64,000 bases of DNA from Terriglobia bacterium (GTDB taxonomy: Bacteria > Acidobacteriota > Terriglobia > Bryobacterales > Bryobacteraceae). The DNA is taken from assembly GCA_020073445.1 (NCBI GenBank), contig JAIQFE010000019.1, forward strand, positions 186,001 through 250,000. Direction: 5' to 3'. Shown in pieces: positions 1 through 6,395 of the stretch (its first letter is position 1; every line of letters begins with the position of its first letter). The notes under the pieces are model-generated. The model was not told the origin of the DNA and searched no databases. It saw nothing but the letters and a program-made list of their open reading frames with translations. A program made the translations under genes and the position numbers.

Positions 1-660
1 TTAGACCGGGATGCTGTCGAATCGGTGATCGAGCGCAAGGTGCTGCTCTATGATAAGTCCGGCGAAGAGCACTTCAACCTGATTTCGGCGCTGCACAAGA
101 GCGTCCGCTCTTCTGATGCGGACGCGGCGTTGTACTGGCTGGCCCGGATGCTGCAGGGCGGGGAAGACCGGATGTACCTGGCGCGGCGGCTGGTGCGGAT
201 GGCGATCGAGGATATCGGCCTGGCGGATCCCCGCGCCCTGGAGCAAGCCATCGCCGCGCAGCAGGCGGTCCATTTCCTGGGTATACCGGAAGGCGACCAG
301 GCCTTAGCCCAGATCGCCCTGTATCTGGCCATCGCGCCCAAGTCGGACGCGGCATATCGAGCCTTGAACAAGGCCATGGAAACGGTGGAGAACACCACGG
401 CGGAGCCGGTGCCGATGCAGCTTCGCAATGCACCCACCAAGGCGATGAAGGAGTGGGGATACAGCCACGGCTACCAGCACGCCCACCAGTTCGAGGACGC
501 ACTGAACACGATGAGCTGCCTTCCCGATAGTTTGCAGGGGACAAAATTCTACGAACCCACCGATCGCGGGGTGGAACAGAAGATTTCTCAGCGTCTAGCC
601 GAGATTCGTGCCCGTCGTGGTGCCGGGGCCGGCTCCGATTCAGAAGAGCCAAGTCGCTGA
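1..660 (+). CDS. rarA: Replication-associated recombination protein A, C-terminal part
   Basis: This reading frame is open at the left edge, so only the last ~219 residues are present and the AAA+ ATPase core with its Walker motifs lies outside. What remains matches the C-terminal helical and tetramerisation region of the RarA/MgsA/WRNIP1 family: 'ALYWLARML', 'RRLVRMAIEDIGLADP' and the near-terminal 'YKF/FYEP' region, here 'GTKFYEPTDRG'. RarA acts in the cytoplasm at stalled replication forks. The tail after 'RLAEIRARRG' is short and low-complexity. The recognition is family knowledge; the ATPase part cannot be checked here. Confidence 0.93.
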   Translation, partial: LDRDAVESVIERKVLLYDKSGEEHFNLISALHKSVRSSDADAALYWLARMLQGGEDRMYLARRLVRMAIEDIGLADPRALEQAIAAQQAVHFLGIPEGDQALAQIALYLAIAPKSDAAYRALNKAMETVENTTAEPVPMQLRNAPTKAMKEWGYSHGYQHAHQFEDALNTMSCLPDSLQGTKFYEPTDRGVEQKISQRLAEIRARRGAGAGSDSEEPSR

Positions 661-720
661 AAGTAAGAAACTAAACAGCTTTAAGCGCGCTAGTCCTAGT
701 CATCGGGGGATGAGCCTGTT

Positions 721-734
721 GGTACCGATGTACC
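721..734. promoter_or_regulatory. Small hairpin in the leader between rarA and the PilZ gene
   Basis: The 152-bp gap between rarA and the PilZ gene has one compact dyad, GGTAC-CGAT-GTACC. I looked for a c-di-GMP (GEMM) riboswitch, which would be attractive before a PilZ gene, and did not find its conserved core. Function is unknown. Confidence 0.2.
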
Positions 735-812
735 CGTCGGAATGGCCCTAGACTGCTATTGCCGGTACACGCCCCAGGTCGCAAAATTCTTTTTGTAGAC
801 ACGAGGTGAAAC

Positions 813-1184
813 GTGGGGCCAGAGCAAACACAAGATTCCGACCGCCGGCGTTCTGACCGGTTCGCGATTGAGCGCGAAATCCGCTACCGCGCCTTGAACA
901 AACGAGGCGGCGAAGAGGCGGGCGAAGGCAAGACCGTAAACATGTCGAGTTCCGGCGTGCTGTTTACCGCTCCGCAGATCCTGCGGCCGGGCCGCCGCAT
1001 CGAGCTGGCCATCAGCTGGCCCGCGCAACTGAACAACAAGTGCGCCCTGAAACTGGTGGCGCGGGGCCGCATCGTTCGCTTTGACAACGGGCTGGCCGCC
1101 ATGGAAATCCAGCAATACGAGTTCCGTACGCAATCGGCGCCAGGGGTTCCCGCAACCGCTAGTCTCGCCAAGATGGTCGGGTAA
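813..1184 (+). CDS. PilZ domain protein (c-di-GMP receptor)
   Basis: A 123-residue single-domain PilZ protein. Both c-di-GMP-binding signatures are visible: the N-terminal RxxxR at R12-R16 (RRSDR) and the (D/N)xSxxG box at N43-G48 (NMSSSG). A beta-barrel-like stretch follows (ELAISW, LVARGRIVRF, MEIQQYEF). The start is GTG, chosen because GAGGTGA lies just upstream. PilZ proteins of this size usually pass a cytoplasmic c-di-GMP signal to motility, secretion or exopolysaccharide machinery, but no target gene is adjacent. A strong terminator follows, so it is probably transcribed alone. Confidence 0.88.
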   Translation: MGPEQTQDSDRRRSDRFAIEREIRYRALNKRGGEEAGEGKTVNMSSSGVLFTAPQILRPGRRIELAISWPAQLNNKCALKLVARGRIVRFDNGLAAMEIQQYEFRTQSAPGVPATASLAKMVG

Positions 1185-1216
1185 GTTTTCGTTCGAATCG
1201 CCACACTTCTCCTTTC

Positions 1217-1249
1217 CCGCGCCGGATGCAGGTTCCCGGCGCGGTTTTT
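1217..1249 (+). terminator. Rho-independent terminator after the PilZ gene
   Basis: A perfect 9-bp GC-rich stem, CCGCGCCGG / CCGGCGCGG, with a 10-nt loop is followed at once by TTTTTC. It begins about 30 nt after the PilZ stop codon and is the clearest intrinsic terminator in the window. Confidence 0.9.
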
Positions 1250-1275
1250 CTTTCCGGGTCTCTTTTCCAACCAGT

Positions 1276-1305
1276 TTCGTTTCCATCCGGCTTCGTTTCC
1301 ATCCG
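1276..1305. repeat. 14-bp direct repeat, two copies
   Basis: TTCGTTTCCATCCG occurs at 1276-1289 and again at 1292-1305, in the pyrimidine-rich spacer between the PilZ terminator and the hydrolase gene. No function is evident. Confidence 0.6.
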
Positions 1306-1380
1306 ACCTGGAATTCTCCCGTTTGGCCCGATTCTCTTTTATTCCCCTGGGGTGGCCTGCTAACTTGATAAGTGACCCCC

Positions 1381-2427
1381 ATGAGCAGTCTCTACGCCCG
1401 CTGGATGTACGATTGGGACGCCCGGCTGAATGCCGTCTCCACCAATCGTGTCGTCCGGCCCTTCGATTGGGGCCTGGAATGGACCCGGCAGTGGCCCACG
1501 GCTGCCCGCTTTCCCCAGAACGGGCACGACCCGCACGGATACCTGAAGCTCCTGAACCAGGCCGGATTGGAAGATAGCGACGAGTTTTTTGGCTATCGGA
1601 CACCTTCCGATTTCGTTCTGGACGGCAACCGCCTGCGTTTCACCAGCCCGGTGAAGACCCCGTACAGCGAGAACAACACGGTCCACGGGCAGTGGTTCCC
1701 GGCGGCTCAAAAGCCTGGAAAGCGCCGCGTGGCGGCGGTGGTGCTTCCGCACTGGAACGCCTCAGCCCAGCAGCATGGGGCCCTGTGTGCCGGGATGGCC
1801 AAGTTCGGGATCAACGCGCTGCGCGTGAGCCTGCCGTATCACGACTACCGCATGCCGGCCGAGCTGCAGCGCGCCGACTACGCCGTTTCCTCCAACCTCG
1901 CCCGCACCATCGACGCTACCCGGCAGGCAGTGATCGACACCCGTTGCTGCGTTGACTGGCTAGAGCAGCAGGGCTTCGAAAGTATCGGCATCGTTGGGAC
2001 GAGCTTGGGGTCGTGCTATGCGTATTTAGCCAGCGTCCACGATCCGCGGCTGAAGGTGAACGTGTTCGCCCACTGCTCGACATATGTCGCCGATGTGGTG
2101 TGGGAAGGTCTCTCCACGCAGCACATCCGGCAAGGGCTGGAGTCGAACGTAACCCTGGAGCAGTTGCGCGAGGCCTGGGACGTGATCAGCCCGCCGAACT
2201 ACGTGGAGCGCTATGCGCAGATGGGCAAGAAGCCTCTGTTCCTCTACGCGCGCTACGATACCACTTTTCCTACACGCTTCTCTGAACAGGTGCTCGCCAA
2301 GGCTCGTGAGCTGGGTTTCGAGCATCGCGCGGTCGCGCTGCCCTGCGGGCACTATAGCCTGGGCGAGGCCCCGTTCAAGTTCATGGCCGGGTATCACATC
2401 GTTAACCATCTGAAACGAAACCTGTAG
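1381..2427 (+). CDS. Alpha/beta hydrolase (ABHD18-like)
   Basis: About 348 residues with an alpha/beta-hydrolase core. The nucleophile elbow is GTSLGS with Ser208. A candidate acid follows strand 7 (YARYDTTF, about residue 293), and a candidate catalytic His is in CGHYSLG (about residue 323). The N-terminal ~110 residues lack a signal peptide, so the enzyme is probably cytoplasmic. The pattern LPHWN...LPYHDYR...CVDWLEQQG resembles the ABHD18/DUF2048 group, whose substrate is unknown. The ATG at 1381 is preferred over an in-frame GTG at 1372; neither has a clear ribosome-binding site. A palindromic repeat begins at the base after the stop codon. Confidence 0.82.
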   Translation: MSSLYARWMYDWDARLNAVSTNRVVRPFDWGLEWTRQWPTAARFPQNGHDPHGYLKLLNQAGLEDSDEFFGYRTPSDFVLDGNRLRFTSPVKTPYSENNTVHGQWFPAAQKPGKRRVAAVVLPHWNASAQQHGALCAGMAKFGINALRVSLPYHDYRMPAELQRADYAVSSNLARTIDATRQAVIDTRCCVDWLEQQGFESIGIVGTSLGSCYAYLASVHDPRLKVNVFAHCSTYVADVVWEGLSTQHIRQGLESNVTLEQLREAWDVISPPNYVERYAQMGKKPLFLYARYDTTFPTRFSEQVLAKARELGFEHRAVALPCGHYSLGEAPFKFMAGYHIVNHLKRNL

Positions 2428-2488
2428 CGGGCGAGGCATGCCTCGCCCCTAGTGAAGTGGCGGGCGAGGCATGCATCGCTCCTACTAG
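2428..2488. repeat. Tandem pair of GGCGAGGCATGCCTCGCC palindromes
   Basis: Copy 1 (2428-2452) contains the perfect palindrome GGCGAGGCATGCCTCGCC. Copy 2 (2461-2488) repeats CGGGCGAGGCATGC, but its right arm is mutated (ATCGCTCCT). The pair starts directly after the hydrolase stop codon and lies in the gap before the SPOR gene. It looks like a small dispersed intergenic palindromic element that might fold in mRNA. No partner copy is seen elsewhere in this window. Confidence 0.7.
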
Positions 2489-2523
2489 CGAAGATCGATT
2501 TTTCCGCCGATAAAACGGGTGTG

Positions 2524-3096
2524 ATGCAGCGGATTTTTGCGCTTGATGAGCCACCGGCTCAGTCGCGCTCCCTGGAGAGCGATGCGGGGGAAGATTTCGA
2601 ACTGGTGGTGGGCCGGCGACAAGTCGCGGGGCTCATGTTCCTGGCGCTGGTAGTGGTGGCTGTGTGTTCCGGAGGTTCTTACCTGGCGGGCAAGGCCACC
2701 TCGGCGACTCGCGAGGCACCCGCCGAACCGGAGATCAAGATTGAGCAACCTGCGCCGACACCAGCTCCCGCGCCGACTCCGATGCTGGAAGCGACCATCG
2801 TTCGTGAACCCGCGGCGGCTCCCGCACCTAAGGCCAGCGAAGCTCCGCTGTTTGCCAGTCCCAATCCGCAGGCGATCTATATCCAGGTGGGGGCGGTGGA
2901 GAAGGGCGTGGCGATGATTCTCGCCGAGGGCTTGCGCAAACATGCGCTCGACTCGTTTGTCGCGCCCGGTCCGGGGACGAAATCATTTCGCGTGCTGATC
3001 GGCCCGTTTGCGGACGCGGAAGCGTATCAAAAGGCCAGAAACGTTGTCTCGGAAATTGGTTTAGACAACTTCGCGCGGCGGTATCAGGCGCAGTAG
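2524..3096 (+). CDS. SPOR domain protein, single-pass membrane
   Basis: 190 residues from ATG 2524, which follows an in-frame GTG. The order is a ~35-residue cytoplasmic N-terminus, one membrane segment (about residues 37-57, FLALVVVAVCSGGSYLAG), a Pro/Ala-rich periplasmic linker, and a C-terminal SPOR domain (about 115-190; IYIQVGAV...FRVLIGPF). SPOR domains bind denuded glycan strands at division septa, so a role in cell-wall or division processes is likely. The frame can be extended upstream to 2452 but would then run through the palindromic repeat, so the shorter start is preferred. Confidence 0.85.
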   Translation: MQRIFALDEPPAQSRSLESDAGEDFELVVGRRQVAGLMFLALVVVAVCSGGSYLAGKATSATREAPAEPEIKIEQPAPTPAPAPTPMLEATIVREPAAAPAPKASEAPLFASPNPQAIYIQVGAVEKGVAMILAEGLRKHALDSFVAPGPGTKSFRVLIGPFADAEAYQKARNVVSEIGLDNFARRYQAQ

Positions 3097-3182
3097 AGGA
3101 CTTACTCGAACAGGTGTTGAGAAGAGTCTCGACACGGCACGCAAGAGTGCGTGCGCCACTTTGTTATTTGACGCGCCAGGCT

Positions 3183-3500
3183 TTATTTAACACGCCATTC
3201 TTTGGCGGCGTCACGAGCGGCGGCGAGCGCGCCGTTGACATCGTCCTGGGACAACATGATGCGGACTTCTTCGATCGCGAACATGGTCTGCTGCGCTTTT
3301 CCCATCAGGATGCCCTCGGGCTCGACGCCCGACTGGATGATCTCCTGGAGCTGTTCGGCGGCTTGCGCGGCAATTATTTTTGCCTCGGCAGCGTTACCCC
3401 GGTGAAGATGAACTGTGAGATCCCGAAGGTTCGCGGCTACGTTTGCGGGATCCACGACCTTGGCTTTTCCGTCGGCCGCTTTACCCGGCTGTACACTCAA
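3183..3500 (-). CDS. Hypothetical protein, Ala/Glu/Gln-rich helical
   Basis: 105 residues, predicted mainly helical, with no signal peptide or membrane segment (for example AEAKIIAAQAAEQLQEII and GALAAARDAAKEW). I do not recognise the family. The overall look, short with a disordered N-terminus and amphipathic C-terminal helices, faintly recalls FlgM-like anti-sigma factors, but no diagnostic motif supports that. Its start appears to be TTG at 3500, which overlaps the TGA of a 15-codon upstream frame. A 137-codon frame on the opposite strand covers the same DNA; its composition is less protein-like. Confidence 0.5.
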   Translation of the reverse strand: MSVQPGKAADGKAKVVDPANVAANLRDLTVHLHRGNAAEAKIIAAQAAEQLQEIIQSGVEPEGILMGKAQQTMFAIEEVRIMLSQDDVNGALAAARDAAKEWRVK

Positions 3501-3541
3501 GCGGAGACCCCCGCAGCTAATTTGTAGGAATTGTCGTGCAT
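3497..3541 (-). CDS. Possible 14-residue upstream ORF or frameshifted N-terminus of the next gene
   Basis: ATG 3541 opens a short frame (MHDNSYKLAAGVSA) whose TGA overlaps the TTG start of the downstream 105-residue gene as TTGA. TAGAAT lies 11 nt before this ATG in the sense direction. Two readings are possible: translational coupling from a leader peptide, or a single-base frameshift that has separated the true N-terminus from the main ORF. Confidence 0.3.
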   Translation of the reverse strand: MHDNSYKLAAGVSA

Positions 3542-3687
3542 GAAAGGCGCCTATTCTACCTTGAAAGAAGAGTGACGCCCAGCGGTTGCGAATACGACGA
3601 AGCTCTCGGATCGAGGTGCTACCAGTATCGCAGGTATGAGCCCTGCGTGCAATATATCGCGAACGTTCTTAGCTCGCGTGCAACGTT

Positions 3688-3960
3688 CTAACTTGCATGA
3701 AGCAGCGGCCTGACCGTGGAGCGTGAGATTTGCGAATCCAGTATGGCGGCGCGGCGCTGGCACTCTTCAGCTTCCTGGCGTGTGAGCTTGCGATTGGCAA
3801 GATAGTCGTCTTGCGTTATTTCGTTCGCCAGCCGCTTGTTCACCAGTATGTTGCTCCGAAACCGGAGCTCTTTGCTCCAGGCCCGGTTTTCGAGCTGGTA
3901 CCTCAGCACCTCTTCGAGGCTGAGGGTCGAGAAATCATCGCGCCAAAGTAGCATACCCAT
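3688..3960 (-). CDS. Small hypothetical protein, charged helical
   Basis: 90 residues with amphipathic character (TLSLEEVLRYQLENRAW, RQEAEECQRRAAILDSQI). There is no signal peptide and no cysteine pair. Nothing in it points to a function. It is kept because its Glu/Arg/Leu-rich helical composition looks like a real protein and the opposite-strand frame does not. Neighbours give no context: cspA lies upstream and an unknown gene downstream. Confidence 0.5.
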   Translation of the reverse strand: MGMLLWRDDFSTLSLEEVLRYQLENRAWSKELRFRSNILVNKRLANEITQDDYLANRKLTRQEAEECQRRAAILDSQISRSTVRPLLHAS

Positions 3961-4094
3961 TAATATCGTCAGGAATAGTCAGAGAGAATAGGTGGAATAC
4001 TACGCGAAAACAGTTACGGCCCGGTAAGCTGCTGCAAACAATCGCCGCAGAATACCGAGCCGCAAAGTTGATGAGGAGTATTGGAGGTGGCCGG

Positions 4095-4223
4095 TTAGGG
4101 CGTGACTGGCACGGGTCTGGCTAACGCCAGCTGTTTGCGCAGTTCCCGGACCTTAAGGCGCCGGGCAATACTCTGTTTCCGAAGTCTGTGAAAACGTGCT
4201 TTATCGCCGTGTGATTTAGACAT
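4095..4223 (-). CDS. 42-residue basic microprotein downstream of cspA
   Basis: A 43-codon frame from ATG 4223 to TAA 4095. The product is strongly basic (MSKSHGDKARFHRLRKQ..., then ARRLKVRELRKQLALARP), with about a third Arg, Lys or His, no cysteine and a predicted central helix. It starts 11 nt after the cspA stop on the same strand, so it is probably co-transcribed and may be an RNA-binding partner or ribosome-associated peptide. That role is inference. The upstream ribosome-binding site is weak. Confidence 0.5.
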   Translation of the reverse strand: MSKSHGDKARFHRLRKQSIARRLKVRELRKQLALARPVPVTP

Positions 4224-4234
4224 CTACGGGTTGC

Positions 4235-4438
4235 TTAGGCGAGGTTTACTTGCTCAGCCTGCAAACCCTTAGGTCCGCTCTTCACGACAAAGGTGACTTT
4301 GGCGCCTTCGTCGAGAGTCCGGTAGCCGGACGCCTCAATTCCGGAGAAATGCACGAAGACATCCTCGCCATTCTCACGCGCTAAAAAGCCAAAACCCTTG
4401 GCGGCGTTGAACCACTTTACTGTTCCTGTTTCTTTCAT
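4235..4438 (-). CDS. cspA: Cold shock protein
   Basis: 67 residues, the usual CSD length. The RNA-binding signatures RNP1 (KGFGFL) and RNP2 (VFVHF) are both present, as is the N-terminal GTVKWFN strand. It acts in the cytoplasm as a single-strand nucleic-acid chaperone. The start at 4438 has an AAAGAGAA purine tract about 7 nt upstream. The 217 bp up to the divergent PQQ dehydrogenase leave room for the long 5' leader typical of csp genes, including a small hairpin (GCTAC...GTAGC near 4553-4568). Confidence 0.95.
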   Translation of the reverse strand: MKETGTVKWFNAAKGFGFLARENGEDVFVHFSGIEASGYRTLDEGAKVTFVVKSGPKGLQAEQVNLA

Positions 4439-4655
4439 GTTGTTCTCTTTTCTAACAATGTTTTGTAGCGATGGAAGTCCGGGACGCGATTGAGGTTGCC
4501 TACGATCGGAGATGCCTAATTGAGGGATTCAAGCGGGGTACTGGATTTCAAAAGCTACCTGAGAGTAGCATGGAAAGCTCCTTTGTGCAAGGAAATAAAG
4601 GCTGACGCCCCCCGGGTCCCCAGGATCTGAGCGAGAATAGGTATCCGAGGTGGTG

Positions 4656-6395
4656 ATGAAACATCCTTCAGGCGCTTTTGCTCTTCTGGCCCTCCTGTCC
4701 ATAGGCTTGGCGTCCGGACAACCGGCCCCGGTTGCTCCTACGCCGGTCACCAGCCCGATGCTGCAGAATCCCGATCCGGCTGACTGGCTGATGTGGCGCC
4801 GGACGCTGAACAGTTGGGGCTACAGCCCGCTCAACCAGATCACGCGCGCCAACGTCGGGCGCTTGCGGATGGTCTGGACCCGCGGCATGGGTCCTGGAGT
4901 TCAGGAAGGGACGCCGCTGGTCCACGACGGGGTCATGTACATGCCGAATCCCAGCGACTACATCCAGGCGATCGATGCCGCCACGGGCGATCTCAAATGG
5001 GAATACAAGCGCAAGGAGCCCGACGACCTCGGCAAGTTCATTCCCGTGCCCAGCATCAACCGGAATATCGCCATCTTTGGCAACCACATCATCGATACCA
5101 GCTCCGACGATTTCCTGTTTGCTCTGGATGAAGTAACCGGGAAGCTTGACTGGGAGACCCGCATCGTCGACTATCGCGAGACGCCGGCGCAGGAAACCGC
5201 CGGTCCCATCATCGCCAACGGCAAGATTTTTTCCACGCGCGGATGCGAATACAAGTTCAGCCCCGACGGCTGCATCATTACGGCGCACGACGCCGTAACC
5301 GGCAAAGAGCTGTGGCGGACGCGCACGATTCCTAAACCCGGCGAGCCCGGCGATGAAACCTGGGGCGGTATTCCGGACGCCAAGCGGCGGCATGTCGGCG
5401 CTTGGATGGTGCCGAGCTACGATGCTGAACTGAACATGTTGTATGTCGGAACCTCCGTTACCTCTCCGGCTCCGAAGTTTCTCATGGCAGGGAACGACAA
5501 GCAGTATCTGTATCACAACTCGACGCTGGCGCTGAATGCCGATACGGGCAAGATCGTGTGGTATTACCAGCACGTCGTCGATCATTGGGATTTCGATCAT
5601 CCGTTTGAACGGCTGCTGGTGGATACTGCGGTCGCGCCGGATGCGAGCCAGGTTACCTGGATCAATCCGAAGATCAAGCCGGGCGAGCGGCGTAAGGTGG
5701 TGACCGGGGTTCCGGGCAAAACCGGAATCGTCTACACGCTGGATCGCCAGACCGGCGAATTCCTGTGGGCGCGGCCGACGGTGATGCAGAACGTGGTCTC
5801 GAAAATCGACGGCGCGACGGGCGCGGTCACGGTGAATCCCGAAACGACCTTCACCAAAGTGGGCGAGACGCACTTCATTTGCCCGACCGTGAACGGCGGG
5901 AAAGGGTTCCAGGCCGGGGCGTATAGTCCGCTGACCAACGCGATGTATTACGGATTGCAGAATACCTGTGCAGACCAGACTGCGCTGAACAACGACTCCG
6001 CGTACTCATTCAATGCGCGCGCGAGAATCGCGCCGGGCACGGAGAATATCGGGACCCTGTTCGCGATCTCGGCCGAAACCGGCAAGACCCTATGGAGATA
6101 CGATCAGCGCGCGGGGATGATGTCGTCGGTCGCGACCGGCGGCGGGCTGGTCTTCACCGGCGACACGAACGGGCACTTCCGCGCGTTCGATCAGCAGAAC
6201 GGAGCCGTGCTGTGGGACATCAATCTGGGCTCGCCAGTCACGGGTTATCCGATTACGTACAGCGTGCGCGGCAAGCAGTACGTGGCAGTCAGCACCGGCA
6301 ATTCGCTGGTCAGCTCGGGGCTCAATCGCCTGGCGCCGGATCTGAAGCCGAGCAACGCCAGCAATATTGTCGTGTTCGCGTTGCCGGAGAACTGA
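4656..6395 (+). CDS. PQQ-dependent dehydrogenase, periplasmic
   Basis: About 579 residues with a Sec signal peptide (LLALLSIGLASGQ). At least seven propeller W-motifs of the form A-x-D-x-x-T-G-x-x-x-W are readable (for example AIDAATGDLKW, ALDEVTGKLDW, AISAETGKTLW), as expected for the eight-bladed quinoprotein fold of the methanol/ethanol dehydrogenase family. No CxxCH motif is present, so it is not a quinohaemoprotein and would need a separate cytochrome. The adjacent-cysteine disulfide of classical methanol dehydrogenases is not seen, so the substrate is open. Start: ATG 4656, five bases after CCGAGG, preferred over two GTG codons just upstream. Confidence 0.88.
   Translation: MKHPSGAFALLALLSIGLASGQPAPVAPTPVTSPMLQNPDPADWLMWRRTLNSWGYSPLNQITRANVGRLRMVWTRGMGPGVQEGTPLVHDGVMYMPNPSDYIQAIDAATGDLKWEYKRKEPDDLGKFIPVPSINRNIAIFGNHIIDTSSDDFLFALDEVTGKLDWETRIVDYRETPAQETAGPIIANGKIFSTRGCEYKFSPDGCIITAHDAVTGKELWRTRTIPKPGEPGDETWGGIPDAKRRHVGAWMVPSYDAELNMLYVGTSVTSPAPKFLMAGNDKQYLYHNSTLALNADTGKIVWYYQHVVDHWDFDHPFERLLVDTAVAPDASQVTWINPKIKPGERRKVVTGVPGKTGIVYTLDRQTGEFLWARPTVMQNVVSKIDGATGAVTVNPETTFTKVGETHFICPTVNGGKGFQAGAYSPLTNAMYYGLQNTCADQTALNNDSAYSFNARARIAPGTENIGTLFAISAETGKTLWRYDQRAGMMSSVATGGGLVFTGDTNGHFRAFDQQNGAVLWDINLGSPVTGYPITYSVRGKQYVAVSTGNSLVSSGLNRLAPDLKPSNASNIVVFALPEN

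Noticed and set aside
661-812. Possible c-di-GMP riboswitch before the PilZ gene
   Set aside because: The GEMM core sequences and tetraloop-receptor pattern are not present; only a small GGTAC hairpin is visible.
3114-3527. 137-codon plus-strand frame antisense to the 105-residue gene
   Set aside because: No ribosome-binding site, and its composition (FFGGVTSGGERAVDIVLG...) is less protein-like than the reverse-strand product, which has regular amphipathic helices.
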